64,000 nt of DNA from Gamarada debralockiae (GCA_002803225.1 NXFV01001360.1:1-64000); one strand, 5' to 3'; numbered from the stretch's first letter, positions 22,206-34,872 are shown. Numbers and translations: made by a program. The notes: a model not told the origin generated them from the sequence alone.

Positions 22206-23209
22206 AATGGGGCGAGATATGTGAATTGTACATATGTGTATAGATGGTGTATAAATATGTATCCAACCCATATGTTCAGTTTCATCCGACATATTTACCA
22301 AATTGTTCGTTCGTGAAGTCCCTTATGGCAAGCTCATGAACAGTGCCAACACTAAAGATGCCTTGGTCAGCACTAAGTCAATGAAAGAGTAATGGACTCA
22401 GGAAAGATCGTGTGAGGCTAAGAACAAACCTCTGGAGGAGATATTTGGCGCTGCAAAAAGCGTACGATTCTCGGATTCGAGATTAGAAACCGAACCTCTT
22501 CCGAGCTCACACTATTCTTATGTCGAACATCTCAACGCCGCTCTCTCCCGGTCATCACCCTCCACCTGCAACTCTTCCAAATCGCGATGGCATTGTTGTC
22601 GATAGCTAGGATAAAATATCGATATAGGATGATTTCCTAATTGATTTTGGTACCGTAATGTAGAAATATTTAAAACTGATCCTGCGTATCCCAAGCTCGA
22701 GTCCTAGGGCGGTAGAGGCTAGCGGGGTGGCAGAATAGTATTTGTACAATGGCTGTCGATTCTCGCAGCCCTCTTTTTCTCTTTTCTAATTCAGAATACC
22801 ACTTTGTTCATGACTGCTATTGCTAGAGCCGTGTTGCCCTGGCGTAGCTGTGTGCATGTGACACTTCGTATCCGCAAATATTTCTTCCATGGCATTTCGC
22901 GTACAGAAGCCCACTTTTCTCCCACTGACCTCCTTAATTTCAGGTCCTTTTCTTGTCATATAAGCCCAAAGTTGACTCTGGCGACGCTATGAGGTAAGGT
23001 CCTAAACCAACCAAAAGCTCTTTTTTTTTTTTTTTACTCTGTAAGACAGGTTTACAGTACCTATAGGGGGGCAAGATTTCCGCATTATCTATTTATTCCC
23101 CCCCCCCCCCAAAAAAAAGAAAATGGACTCAAGATCTGTTATCTCCCGCTGCAGACTTCAATAAATCAGTATCCTAGAAATCCCTCTAAGATTCATCCTA
23201 TCGAGTTTG
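22206..23209. other. Intergenic with homopolymer tracts
   Basis: 1 kb between convergent 3' ends (MFS plus, HET minus). It contains a T run of about 17 near 23018-23034 and a C10 tract directly followed by an A8 tract near 23099-23118. No gene or repeat family recognised. Confidence 0.4.
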
Positions 23210-25346
23210 CTAAATGATCGTTATGGAGTACTTATAGCCACCGTTTGCATCTTTTTTATATCCAAGTCCTACATTATCCACTCCTTCGTCGAAGTACTCA
23301 CAAGCAGCTTGGAGTTCATGCCTGTACCGAGATTCAAAGAAGCTAAACATTCCGAGCCGTCGAAATTGCTGGGTTTGGCAGGATTCATTTATTATACGCT
23401 GTAGCAAAAGACCTTTAGTATGATCTCCAAAAGCCTCTCCTTCGGACCCGGTTACCGGTAGGCAATAGATGTTATCAAGAATAAAATTGCGTTCTTCATC
23501 TATCCATATTGGATTAGGGTGGTGGTCCAAATGGACTTCAAGCGCTAAGCAATGCTTCTGATCCAGGCCATTGTCAAGGAAAAAGCTATTAAGGCCACCT
23601 CCGTCGTGGTGAAATTTTTTAACTCTGGCCAGTTTTCCAAAGAGACTGATGTAGCCGTTTACCACCTTGCCAAAAGGGTTCGACCCGGCTAGGGTAGTTT
23701 TGGCATCAATAATTTCAATAAGGACATCTCTTTCATCAGCATGATGAACAGAGCAAGGATCATAGATTTGGACATCGATTAATGAAGCCCATGACCAAGA
23801 TGGGGCCACATATTGGTTTGGTGTTCTTAACGATTGCGTGAAAGTGAACCACATCAGTTGATAGGGGAGGAAGTGGCGCCAAAGTCCGGCTAAGTATTCG
23901 CTTCCCAAAGCGCTCTCCATCTTAGCTGCCAAACCCGCGATAGCGACAAGTTTGTCCGTATCGTATCTCAAGCGGGCCTTGGTGTAAGTATCCACGACGG
24001 AGTTCCAGATCTCATATTCCAACATGATTGGATCATCTAAGTGATCCCAGCCTACTCTTAATTCCTCACCCAGCGTCCTAGGATTCATTCTTTTCTTTTC
24101 GGTACCAGTGATTTGTTTTGGAATCCCAGATGGATAAGAATGACAAAACGATTGCTCATTGCATTCCCAAAATACCCCTTCGAAGGCGAAGTGCAAGTTC
24201 TTCGGTGATAAAAATCTTTCCTGGCAAACCCATCCACGCTGTACCAATGGGGAGTTGTTCACGCTATCATTCCAAATTCCATTATCAAAGAGGTAGTATG
24301 ACTTTCCGCCGAGTAATACTCTCACGAACGGATCAGATAGGCTACCTTGGTTTAGGTGTAGCCCCTCTGAACCATTAATCGCAGCGGTTGCGCAGATGTT
24401 GCAGCTGGAATTGGAATATATTTGATGCATCATAGCAGATTCCTTCTCCCAATCCTTCTCTGAATCTTGAATAATGCAAAGAGAATCAATCCAAAGATTG
24501 GTAGACCCTAAGGCACGAGCTGCCAATATAGCATGTTGAAATGTCTTTGGTAGATCACTCATAACGATGTGCCGTTTCATTCTCGGGAGATTGTTATTTA
24601 AAAGTTTCGTACGCAAACAATCCCCCCAGCAGTGACTTAACGTCATGTATGAGCAGCTGAACTGGTTTGAAGTTGTTTCAAACTCCTGCAGATGTAGATT
24701 CTCGATGTCGCTAATATCGAGCAATCTAGTAGGCTGAAAGGGAATTTGCGAGGAGCACTCAGCGTGAGTCATGTTGCATTCTGCGAGCCATTCCCTTGCC
24801 CATGAGAACTTGCTGGGTAAGGGCGATGATTGTGCTAACCTAGGCAGTCGGTTTTTAAGGAACGGCTCAAATTCTGCGAGCTTTAGTGAAGAGGCTTTCT
24901 TTTGGGACTCTTGGCGTACCTTCACTGTCTTTCAAACTAAAGCTTGATGTAGTATTTGCTTCGCTTGTTTCAATGGAAACGAGAATATCGCGACTGACTT
25001 TACGTGAATTTAACCTAAAATTCACTTCGTACATGTGGTCTGAACTCGAACCAGCTGTTGAAAATGGTCTCTCAGGGTTGAGCTGACATTTGCCTAACTC
25101 ACGGAGTCTCATCCAAAAGCGCAAAGACCGAGAAAGAAGTTTGCATACGCCACACTGCTTGGTGGGCTTTGGAACGAGTGAATGGCCCCTCTTAAACCAC
25201 GGCTGCCATGACCCATGACTTGATTCTCCTTCTCTCAGAGGTCTAAGTTCATCAGATAATTTGATAGCCTCAGCCGCGTACTCAAGAACTCTCTGGCAGT
25301 CATCACAGGTTGCTAGATTCTCTTTAGAGTGCAATACTTGCGACAT
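23210..25346 (-). CDS. HET-domain (heterokaryon incompatibility) protein
   Basis: The two exons, 25346-24920 and 24873-23210 on the complement, join across a 46 bp intron with GTACGC donor, CACTAA branch and GCAG acceptor; together they are 2091 nt, exactly 696 residues. The cysteine-containing N-terminus (CDDCQRVLEYA, KQCGVCKLLSRS) is the usual lead-in of this family. The HET domain starts at about 218 with YMTLSHCWGD, then SDLPKTFQHAILAARAL, LWIDSLCIIQDSEKDW, YSNSSCNICAT and, later, RGWVCQERFLSP, and a C-terminal half with APSWSWASL. HET proteins drive fungal non-self recognition and cell death; the trigger of this one is unknown. It sits immediately beside an NLR gene with its own HET domain. 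The two open frames overlap, which could be mistaken for a frameshift, but the intron resolves this. Confidence 0.85.
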
Positions 25347-26036
25347 CGTGTATTGTATGAAAGGTATAACAAGCTGTATTTTGTATAATTCTTGGGGATA
25401 AGATTAAGGGTGATATTGCCATTATTGTAAGGCGCCAGAAGTGGACTGCCGAGGGTTGATGCTCGCGAAAAATAATTTTGCCCAATAAGGAACTGCCACG
25501 TCATGCATGTTGTGGCCTATTTAACAATGACTGTTCATCATGGATGGTAGCCTGAAAAAGTTTGTGAAATTGTTCAAGAAGTTGTTGGGGTGAGAATGAT
25601 GGGCGTGTTCAGCTCCATCTCTTAGGACCGAATCCACGCGCCTTCCTCATAGTGGATGTATAAACCCGGCTCAAGGCCAGCTGCCACGGCGCGAGGTTAG
25701 CATAGTCCAGTCCACCAATGCACCGGCGGTATACTTTAACATCGAGTATCAGGAACGTGCTCTGCGAGGGCCGCAACGCACCTCACGTGATACTCGGGCA
25801 AATTCAAATCAAACTTATTTACTTTTATCCTTGCTTTTGATCCCTGGATCGCTAGCAATCCTCTACCCTCTACAGAACTCTAGTTTTGGTTTATTTTGCA
25901 AGAACTAGTATTTATGACAGTTCAGGTCACACGTCCTAGTCACCTGACGTAAGCACGTAGGCCTATACTGCCGTTGACTGGTCTGTATATGAGTTCGAGA
26001 ACGCTAAGCTCACTGAGGACTGAAATCCAATTAGTA
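25347..26036. other. Intergenic upstream of the HET gene
   Basis: Upstream region of the HET protein and outer flank of the left inverted repeat. No protein, tRNA or repeat recognised. Confidence 0.4.
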
Positions 26037-26588
26037 ACGTCCATCCCTGCGTGGCGAGAAACCCACTGTGCCGAGAAGACTTCATTGTTTAGGGGTCTTA
26101 AGTCTCTCCTACGCAAGTATATGAAATTATGGTTAGTGTGAAATTATTCGTTAACCGTTTCTCCACAAAGATTCAGTTTACAGTGAGAAAATACCGTGGC
26201 TGTAGACATGCTATCGATCATCTCGTCGATGGCGTCGAAAGCCGTATCAGCTGTTCCCCCTGCTCTATTATGATTATTAGCCTGTCCCCAAATTTCGGGG
26301 TCACAGCACGAAAGTTCTATCAAGAGAGAATATGGCTCTACCCTTCTGAAGACACGGAGTACAAGGAAACTGCATGCCGAGTTTATCCGGACAAAGGGGA
26401 GTGCACAAAACGCCAAGCGTCTTAATACGCGGGGAAGGATTTACCGCGCTTACGTAATAAAGTATTATTAATTTATACACTATACCGAATTTACGTAATT
26501 CGTTGATAGAAGTGTGGCGTTCTTCTAGAAATTTCCATGAGCGGCCACGTGTCCGCTTTCGTTCTGCTCTGAGCTGCCACTCAATCCT
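26037..26588 (-). repeat. Left copy of a ~550 bp inverted repeat flanking the NLR gene
   Basis: Read on the minus strand, this segment aligns end to end with 31421-31969 on the plus strand. Shared blocks, in the same order and at similar spacing, are gagtggca, the cgtgg-c-gctcatggaaatt block, tctagaagaac-ccacact, aattcggtat, gcttggcgttt, tccggataaa, tccgtgtcttcag/a, cttgatagaa-cttcg, atagagcaggggg, acggctttcga-gccatcga, acggtattttctc (gcggtattttctc on the right) and tctcggcac-gtgggtttctc plus gccacgcagggatggac. By eye about three quarters of positions match. The inner end is about 30 bp past the NLR stop codon. The outer end is at the gtccatccctgcg motif, beyond which similarity stops. Confidence 0.82.
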
Positions 26589-26618
26589 TCCTATCCCCAC
26601 CTCCATCATCGCAGTAAG

Positions 26619-29600
26619 TTAGCATGAGCGTAAGGTGGCTATTGAGAATCCGATCACGAACACCTTCCCAGATTGACATCCGAGAGCGACTGTCGAACGC
26701 AATGGCGAAATATCAGATTGCACACCTCGGTATTCAGGTGGTAACCAAAGCAAATTCTTTGCGTTCCATGTAACCCACGACCCGCTAATGCCTAATCCTT
26801 CGAGGTCGATTTCACAGCAATCAGACCACGACTCGCTACTACATAATTCTTCATAGTCGCTTTCACTACTTCCCTGTTGAGAAGTATCAAACAAAGTATC
26901 GAGCTCAATTCTATCTATCCTGATACGGCCAATGTTTGTAATGAGGCCTGAGTCTGTACTATCAAATGACAAACTCGAGATAGAATTATTAACTTTGATT
27001 GAATAGCAGGAACCGGTGCACGTGTCCCAAAGCTTCACGGTATAGTCGTCCGACGTCAACGCCAACGCCAGCAGCTTCGAGTCGTGCGAGAAGGCTACTG
27101 ACCAGACCGAACCGCTATGCCCCTCCAGCGTGTGCTGTAGCGAGCCAGTAGCCACGTCCCAGACCTTGACAGTATCGTTATATGATGCTGACGCTAGTAG
27201 CTTCGAGTTGTATGAGAAGGCCACTGACTCGACCTCATTGCTATGCCCCGTGAGCGTCTGCTGTAGCGAGCCCGTAGCCGTGTCCCAGACCTTGACAATC
27301 CTGTCCCGTGATGCCGATGCCACTAGTTTCGAGTCATATGAGAAGGCCACTGACCAGACCCAACTGCTATGCCCCTCGAGCGTCTGTTGTAGCAAGCCCG
27401 TAGCTGTGTCCCAGAGCTTGATAGTGCAGTCCTGTGACGCTGACGCTAGTAGCTTCGAGTCGTACGAGAAGGCCACTGACCGGACTGGACCGCTATGCCC
27501 CTTGAGCGTCTGCTGTAGCAAGACTGTAGCCGCGTCCCAGACCTTGACGGTGCTGTCATACGACCCCGACGCCAGTAGCTTCGAATCGTGCGAGAAGGCT
27601 ACTGACCAGACCGGACCGCTATGCCCCTCTAGCGTGTACTGTAGTGAGACCGTAGCCGTGTCCCAGACCTTGACGGTGTTTTTATTTGACGCTGACGCCA
27701 GCAGCTTCGAGCCGTACGAGAAGGCCATTGACGAGACCTTACCGCTATACCCCTCGTGCGTGTGCTGTAGCGAGCCCGTAGCCACGTCCCAGACCTTGAC
27801 AGTCTCACCCCATGACGCCGACGCCAGTAGCTTTGAGTCGTGCGAGAAGACTACCGACGAGACCGGATCGCTATGGCCCTTGAGCGTCTGCTGTAGCGAG
27901 CCCGTAACCGCGTCCCAGACCTTGACAGTGAGGTCCTCCGACCCCGACGCTAGCAACTTCGACTCGTGAGAGAAGGCCACTGACGAGACCCAATTGCCAT
28001 GGCCCTTGAGCGTCTGCTGTAGCGAGACCGTAGCTGTGTCCCAGACCTTGACGGTGCCGTCCCGCGACGCCAACGCTAGCAGTTTCAAGTCGTATGAGAA
28101 GGCCACTGACGAGACCCAATTGCCATGGCCCTTGAGCGTCTGCTGTAGCGAGCCCGTAGCCATTTCCCAGAGCTTGACAGTGTAATCCTCCGACGCTGAC
28201 GCCAGTAGCTTTGAGTCGTACGAGAAGGCCATTAACGAGACTGTACTGCGATGGCCCTTGAGCGTCTGCTGTAGCGAGCCCGTAGCCACGTCCCAGACCT
28301 TGACAGTCCTGTCCCGTGATGCCGATGCTAGTAGCTTTGAGTCATGCGAGAAGGCTACTGACCAGACCCAATCGCTATGGCCATTGAGCCTCTGCTGTAG
28401 CGAGCCCGTAGCCGCGTCCCAGAGCTCAACGGTACCATTATCCGACGCTAACGCCAGTAGCTTCGAGTCGTGCGAGAAGGCCACTGACGAGACTATATAG
28501 CAGTGCCCCTCGAGCGTGTGCAAAACGGCAGTCCAACCCGACTCTACCCGTGGTTGCTGTGAAATCCAATGTGGTATATATTCCTCAAAGGTGTTTCGAA
28601 CAATGCTTGTTTTTGGGGCGAAGATAAGTGCAGAAGAGTAAAGCTGGAGTGGTGACAAGTCAGCTATTAAGCGGTAGCTAAGGATAAAACGCTTTGCGTC
28701 ATGAAGGAAACTAGACAGTTCGGTGCTCTTTTCAGTCTGATTACTATTGTTAGTATATGTTTGGGCAAGTTAGGAACACTCTCTATAATCTATATAGCAG
28801 GCTTACAAGAGCAATCGATTCTAAGGAAGTGATTGCATAAATCCCCTCAGACATCTTTCCTATCCACCCAAGAGCCTCAAGCCAGTGGAGCAGATGCTTC
28901 TGCAGAAATTGAAGCACTTCGTCGTTGTCATAAAGTTGAGAACCGCTCTTCTGAAGATGCCGGATCCAGTAGCGACATGCATACTGAAGCTCCGGTGGGA
29001 GATTGCGCTCGACTCGACTTCTCTCGACATCGGCTATTAGTACACCAGGAGTTTTCAGACCACAGATGTCCTGCTTTAGAGACGTTGACATAAGCCGTAT
29101 ACAGCTGTCAGCCAATACTTGATGTGCTTGCTTCTCGGCTACCCTGAAATTCGCATCTTCGCATCTCTTGCTGTCGAGAAGAAAGTCGCGGAATGAGGGA
29201 TGATGCAGACGGAGCGGGTAATTGTCAGCATTTGGGATATCTAGAATCGCATGAAGATCCTTAAGCACCTGATCAAGCTTTCGCTTGCTGACAGCGAGCA
29301 GCTTGTGAAGCGAGCAGGCAGAAAGCGGGGAGAGAAGCACCACGATGCTCCCAAGAATGTGCCGTAGCATGCCATACAATACTTCTTTTTCTTTTGCTGA
29401 GTATCTTGGCCGAATGGACTTCTTCAGGACGGTAGTGTACAGCTCATTGAGATGCTCTTCTGGTGCACTGGTAGACGTGCTGCCTTCTAGCAGAGTTTGC
29501 ACTCTTTCATCGGCGAATAGGCCTTCTTGAATGAACCGGCAAGCGGTCGCGGCCCAAATAAACAATCCACCTGCAATTTGGATCAGTCGCTGGATAACCT

Positions 29601-31190
29601 CATCGCCCGGCCAGCGGGCATCCAGACATTGCTCCTGTCTAATACGATTAAGTTTATACCCAAAGAAAACAGAGATGTCGTGGTCCACAATCGACGGTGA
29701 GATACTATGGAGGACAAAGTCCTGGTGCTCTGTATCTGGCATTTGATTGAACCCATATCGGATTGGGATCTCAGGTCTGCTCGTAAGAAAGACTCGTAAC
29801 GGGACTCTCTGTAATGATTGAACTTTAGCTAAGAGTTGCAGAATGATCCCGATATTGTTATCATCATCACACTCATCGAGAGCATCAATAATGAGGACGT
29901 ATGAGGAATGACAATTAGTGCCGTCGAGCTTCAACAAGGGACGGAAGATGAGTTGGTGCCACTGGTCGCTGAGAGACTGGCTTGCAATATCGCTACGCTC
30001 AGTTACAGCCGCACAAATGTGCCAACGGAGAGAAGGCACACTGCTCGCAAGCTGCACAGCAATACTTGTAACAAACTTGCCGGCGTGGCTTACATCTCCG
30101 CCGCCTCTTCTGAAGAAAAAGCTAGCCCCAAGCCTTTGCTTCTCGAAGTATCTGCGAGCGATCGTCCGCGCAATCGTGGACTTTCCTGTACCAGCTAAAC
30201 CATTTAGCCAAAAGATGTACCGCTCATCCTGTCCATCAGCCCATGTATGTATCTCGCGAAGAATATCGACTCGGGTGTTTTCGAGGCAAGTAGGTTCTGC
30301 TTGTCTCTGGAACGAATTGAACGGCGCCTCGGTGGCGTATAGTAGACGATCGAGCGGATTGCCTAATTATTATCTACCTGTCAGCGTGCCGTCTTCATTA
30401 TGTCGGGTGCTTAATACGAATAAACGAGCACTGAAGACTTACCACCTTGTGGGTTAACACGCTTATCGATCGCCTCTCTCAGTCGACTGGTTGCACTCTC
30501 TACCCCTTCACCATAGATGAGCGGTATGTAGACGTCGAAAATGCCCAGCAAGGAATAAGCCTTGTCTTCTTCACGCGTAGTCTGACGAATTTCTGCCCAC
30601 GAAATTCTCTCATCAACGCTAAACTTCGAAAGAGGAGTACCCTGGAGAGCTGACACTGAAATCTCGGTTATCTCGTGTAGCTGTCCCTCTAGTGATTTCT
30701 TGTCACCGAGTCGGTTGCCATTCGAGCAGAAGAACTCGACTGTTGGCGGCGCAATAAGCTCTTGAAGTGTCCAACCGCGGGTGAACCATCGACTGTTCCG
30801 AAAAGCTGCCTCCCACGGCTGTAAAGACAGGTCGATTTGATTGTTTGTCGAAACGTCTTTCAGATATACGTAGCATTTTGTCGCATTGTGATACCAGCGA
30901 AACATGGAGTTAATAGCTTCCGAAAGCTCTCTGTCGCTTGATTTGTTGATACAGCAAGTATCCACCCAGAAGTTATACAGGCCATCACGTCTGGCTTGTT
31001 CTCCGCAGAACCGAATCTTCTCGTATCCAACCTTGTTCTTCCCAGTGCCATCTATCACATCTCTATATGTGACCTCTTCTGTATCCGCCCCCCATGTGTG
31101 AGAAAGGATAGCATATTCGGGAATCTCGCCGCCAATAAAGTCCTTGGCCAAGCTGAACTCGCCATCGTTGTTGTATTCTAGGAGGCGCAT
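26619..31190 (-). CDS. HET-NACHT-WD40 NLR, HNWD (HET-E/D/R) type
   Basis: Exons 31190-30443, 30362-28807 and 28736-26619 on the complement give 4422 nt, 1473 residues, in frame across introns of 80 and 70 bp. The order is: HET domain (1-250; YAILSHTWGAD, NFWVDTCCINK, RWFTRGWTLQELIAP); NACHT NTPase with Walker A GLAGTGKST (304-312), RRGGGD, Walker B VLIIDALDECDD (405-416) and LTSRPE; helical winged-helix-like linker; then 12 WD40 repeats of 42 residues (845 to about 1350); and a unique tail to 1473. This is the architecture of Podospora HET-E, HET-D and HET-R, signalling receptors whose WD40 repeats sense a non-self ligand and whose HET domain triggers cell death. The gene is intact, unlike many neighbours. 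A 230 bp leader separates the start from the right inverted repeat. No partner effector gene is seen next to it, consistent with a fused HET effector. Confidence 0.92.
26990..28508 (-). repeat. Array of 12 WD40-coding units, 126 bp each
   Basis: Twelve tandem units encode GHxxxVxSVAFSxDSKLLASASxDxTVKVWD-type repeats; eleven are 126 bp and the last carries a two-residue insertion (LALTSDDYTVKLWD). Units are nearly identical in the framework, including at DNA level (agcgtctgctgtagcgag and gtcccagaccttgac recur on the plus strand), but differ at residues just after GH (SDW, RST, GNW, SDP, SGK, SGP, SSW, SNE, SGS) and around the S-x-D-x-T position (RDR, EDY, RDG, EDL, WGE, NKN, YDS, QDC, YND). 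High unit identity with localised variation is the pattern of concerted evolution with diversification at ligand-binding positions known for HNWD genes. Confidence 0.9.
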
Positions 31191-31420
31191 TATTTAACCA
31201 AGATTTGGAAGGATGTCTAAACGAAAGCATGTCAGTGAATAGTTATTGTAGAATGTATACATTTGTTGAGTTGGGAGTAAAAGCGGGATTGTACAGCTTA
31301 GCTGGACGACAGCGTCATGGCATGGTGTTGTCGTGCGCCATACTCCCGGCAGAAAAGGCCTCTGCAAGCGCTTTACTGGCGCGGTCGCTCATTACTTACT
31401 GCAGTGGTGGAATGAACATT

Positions 31421-31969
31421 GAGTGGCAACTCGCGAAAGCAGACACGTGGCTGCTCATGGAAATTTCTAGAAGAACACCACACTTTATCTGAATTCGGTA
31501 TAATGTACAATATAACGTATAATACGACTAGCGTGATTGTTAATACGATATTATGTAAACGCTATAAATTCGCTTGGCGTTTGTGTGCCTCCCCTTTGGT
31601 CCGGATAAATTCGGCGTGCAGATTTTCTTATGCTCCGTGTCTTCAAAGCTTGGAGACATTATTCTTTCTTGATAGAAGCTTCGTACTATAGCCCCAAAAT
31701 TCAGAGACAGGCCGATATTCGTGATAGAGCAGGGGGGATTAGCTGAAACGGCTTTCGATGCCATCGACGGGACGATCAACAGCATGACCAAGACCGCGGT
31801 ATTTTCTCGCTGCAAGCGGAATCCTTGTTCAGGAGTAGCCATAGGTCACGACTTATACAAAAAAAAAATAGAGATATCGATGTATATACAGAGTTTGAGA
31901 TGCTTAAAGTCAAAGTACTTATCATTTTTCTCGGCACGGTGGGTTTCTCGCCACGCAGGGATGGACATT
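31421..31969 (+). repeat. Right copy of the ~550 bp inverted repeat
   Basis: Mirror partner of 26037-26588. Its inner end (gagtggcaac at 31421) lies 230 bp upstream of the NLR start codon and its outer end is cgcagggatggac at 31954-31966. One short frame is conserved between copies (AETAFDAIDGTINSM here, ADTAFDAIDEMIDSM on the left), which may mark an ancestral exon. Stops around it mean that neither copy is an evident gene. It could be a long terminal inverted repeat, two opposed copies of one short element, or duplicated flanking DNA. Confidence 0.82.
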
Positions 31970-32676
31970 ATCCAGACGGAAAAGGGATTGGATGAGGGAT
32001 AGATTTGAAAGACAGAGGAAGGGAAACTTACGTTGCAACTGCACTCTTCTGGTAGTTCAACTCTAATACCACCATCTTCGTTCCAGGTTCGGTTAGTAAG
32101 TTCGGCCGCTTCAACTCAGGCGCTAATCACTGTCGGCTCACCTACCTCACCTGAGCTGCCTGAGCAACCTAGCAGTCCCTGAGCAGTATTGTCAGTTGGG
32201 CCGGAAAAGACTCGATTGATTTCTAAAAATTAGGAGGGTGACAACCCCTCTTATGCTACAGGAAGTGGCAAATACAGATTAGACCCAATAAGGAAGGGAT
32301 CAGCATTCCAACCAACATGTATCCACTTAACTAATGAGGCTAGATGCTGGCTAGAACCTCATCATGTCATTTTTGTCAAGTTTTGACGATTATTCCTAGG
32401 AGCCCAAACAGGCTTCTAAGGATCCTAAACCAGACCCTTATGAAAATAGATCTATGTTATCCCATAGGCCATTACCCACGGCAATAAGGTATAGAGGTCT
32501 CATTTAAGGAGAGGAATTTATTGTCTTCTATAGATCCTCTCCCTGCAATTCATTCCAGACCATTCTCATAGACGGGTTGTTCCAAAGCCATCGCTGTACC
32601 AAAGACCCGGCGCTGTTCAGCGTCGCAGGCGCGCGTGAGTGTGGCTTGATTGGACTATTGTGAGTTGCTTCTACCC
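31970..32676. other. Intergenic, possible transposon debris
   Basis: No gene. Around 32098-32180 there are repeated ctgag/ctcagg pentamers and a cggccgc-like block similar in style to 42255-42335, perhaps subterminal repeats of the same DNA-transposon family. This is a visual impression only. Confidence 0.3.
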
Positions 32677-34872
32677 CTAGGGATTGATTTCAGTAGCCTC
32701 TATGGCTTCGGCAGAGCCCGAAATAAGTGTCTGACCGTCGTCTTCGAAGATCAGCTTGAGGTAGTCACCCGAGTTTTTGATCCTGTCTTCAATCCAGTTA
32801 TCCTGCTTCACTGCAACCTGTGCAACCTTACAATGCATGTCCTGTACCATCTCTTCTAGTAACTCGCCGGACGGGTATGATTGTGGCAAATTGCCAAGTA
32901 GTGGATCAGGAACTGGAGAGCTTGTAATGAATAATCGCAGTGCCAGTTGTAGAAACTGCTTGGGCGCACTTTCCTGGTACCCCACCTAGTAGGAGCATTA
33001 TAGGTCTCGATTTTTATCAGAGCCTGCCTGACAATACTCTGAATGCAAAGGCTATAGAAGCCGGACAACCACCAGGATTTAACGTTCGGCATATTTTCTT
33101 TGAGGAAAAAAAAAAAACAAAAGAAAAAAAACCCGAGAGAGTTCGTCGAGGTATTGCTTTAGGCTCAGATCTAAGTTCTTGATGCATTCTATGTAGTATG
33201 AGGAAGGTTCGCAAGTTCGATGGCCAAATCCATCGATGTACTTTGAATTTTGGATTCGCATCACTTCGAGACAGCTAGTCAAGAAACGAGTGACCGAGAA
33301 ATCAGTTACTCCTTAGATTATTCCCCGTTAGCACACCACCATTGATTGAGGTTTCAGAAAGCAACTCACGTTTCCTATCTTTACTTGACACAATACTGCA
33401 GACCTTAACAGCATAACAAGCTCTTCCAACGTTTTCCCACATAGTACCGATCGAGAAGATGGACAGCGTCCTTATTCCCATACGGCAATCTTCACACAGT
33501 CCTCCATGGGCATCAGTCTTGCAGACCAAGGATGCTTAACAAAATGAGCCTAGACTAAGTGTATCACTGAGAAACTCCGTTTCGAGTGTTTCAAGAAATT
33601 CAGAAAGCTCAGGTGGCTTCCAAGTCGGACAATCATCAGCGTCGATTTCTCTCCCTGTCTCTCCAGAATCTGCTGCAGGTATTCGTTTGCAACGCTCTCC
33701 ATCGCCTCATCCCCTGTATGAGAGCCCTCAATCATCGATTTCAACGCTGATTGGGAATACGAACAGTGAATCAACGGGAGCATATGGGCTGCAAGTTTCC
33801 CTCACTTGCACCCTATATCAGCCCACAGCGAGCGGCGCGAACTTCTGTGGAAGCTTTTAGGACAAGCATCGCAAGGCGTGTCAGGATTACACTGTCCATG
33901 TTAGCGCATCAGAATAACCTGGAGTTTGAACTTACTCTTCATCTTAGAATCTTGCACCTTCAGCATGCCTTCGCTGCAGTTACCGCTCTCATTGCGGATT
34001 TGGCAGCATTGTTGAGTGGGCCGCGATGACCTGAGGTTGCAGATAATTGAGAAGCGAATGTGTGAGACTCGAAACAGGAGAAACTGTAACTGGCATCGCT
34101 AGGTATGGACGAGATTCTGCTGCGTGGCTTATGAACTCGGTTTCGTATAGCCTGCCCGTTTTTGGTGAGTTGTGGGTTCAAAGCATCAGAAAACCCAGCA
34201 TTAGCGCTTTGAAGGACGAGCGACGAGTTATGAAAGATGGGGCAGCTATCTCAGGACATCAAGTAGCCCAAGACCCGACATTTGGATGGATTCGGTGTCG
34301 CCACGGTTTCGAGCCACAAAGACTTCGGCGAAGCTTTTTTTTCTATCTGTCCCAGAACCTTGCTCTGTATCAGCTGGAAGACTTAATATCAACTGATCTA
34401 GTACAGAACTTGGAACCTGATCTTGAATCTCGAAAGCCTGAACGCCAACTGATTCAACAGCAGGACCATGAGCATATTCTGAGGAATTGTATTGAAAGCC
34501 ATCGAGGAGTGCTCTAAAACTTCTGGGACATTGGTTGCTGACACATCAACAGAGCCAAGGGTGTTCAGAAATATGGGGTTGATTGTCGGAAGAGGTGTTC
34601 CAACCGTGAGCACTGCCAATAAATCCAGAATTGCCCAAAAATTCGACACCCTCTCCCCAGATAGTCGCTCAAGAGATGACAACCTGTAGCAAAACAGTGT
34701 TGTGATCAAATTCCAGATCCATCTCGTGGGCCAAAGCCTGAAGAGCTCTCTGTTCGGGCTTGGAATGCTTCTCAATTACTAGGACATGTCGAGAGAGATC
34801 ATTTTTGAATAGCAAGATTTGAGAGTAGTACTGCAGGTTGCGAGGAATATTCATATCTATCGATGTTAACAA
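32677..34872 (-). pseudogene. Decayed gene, family not identified
   Basis: Minus-strand fragments with real-protein character follow one another in different frames: NIPRNLQYYSQILLFKND with HVLVIEKHSKPEQRALQALA and HEMDLEFDHNTVLL (34850-34670), TPLPTINPIFLNTLGSVDVS (34600), GEKSTLMIVRLGSHLSFL (33640), and QLALRLFITSSPVPDPLL with SYPSGELLEEMV (32950-32700). Such pieces, with ALAHEMDLEFD, look like the kind of large regulatory protein often found in fungal recognition clusters, but I cannot assign a domain. Many stops lie between them, and an A-rich tract (33107-33130) interrupts. Treat as relic. Confidence 0.35.

Noticed and set aside
24867..24925. Apparent frameshift where two HET open frames overlap
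   Set aside because: A 46 bp intron with good donor, branch and acceptor joins them, and the spliced length is a multiple of three.
27130..27969. 279-codon plus-strand open frame, Cys/Ser-rich
   Set aside because: It is the antisense of the WD40 repeat array. The repeat period of 126 bp keeps several frames open; there are no independent gene features.
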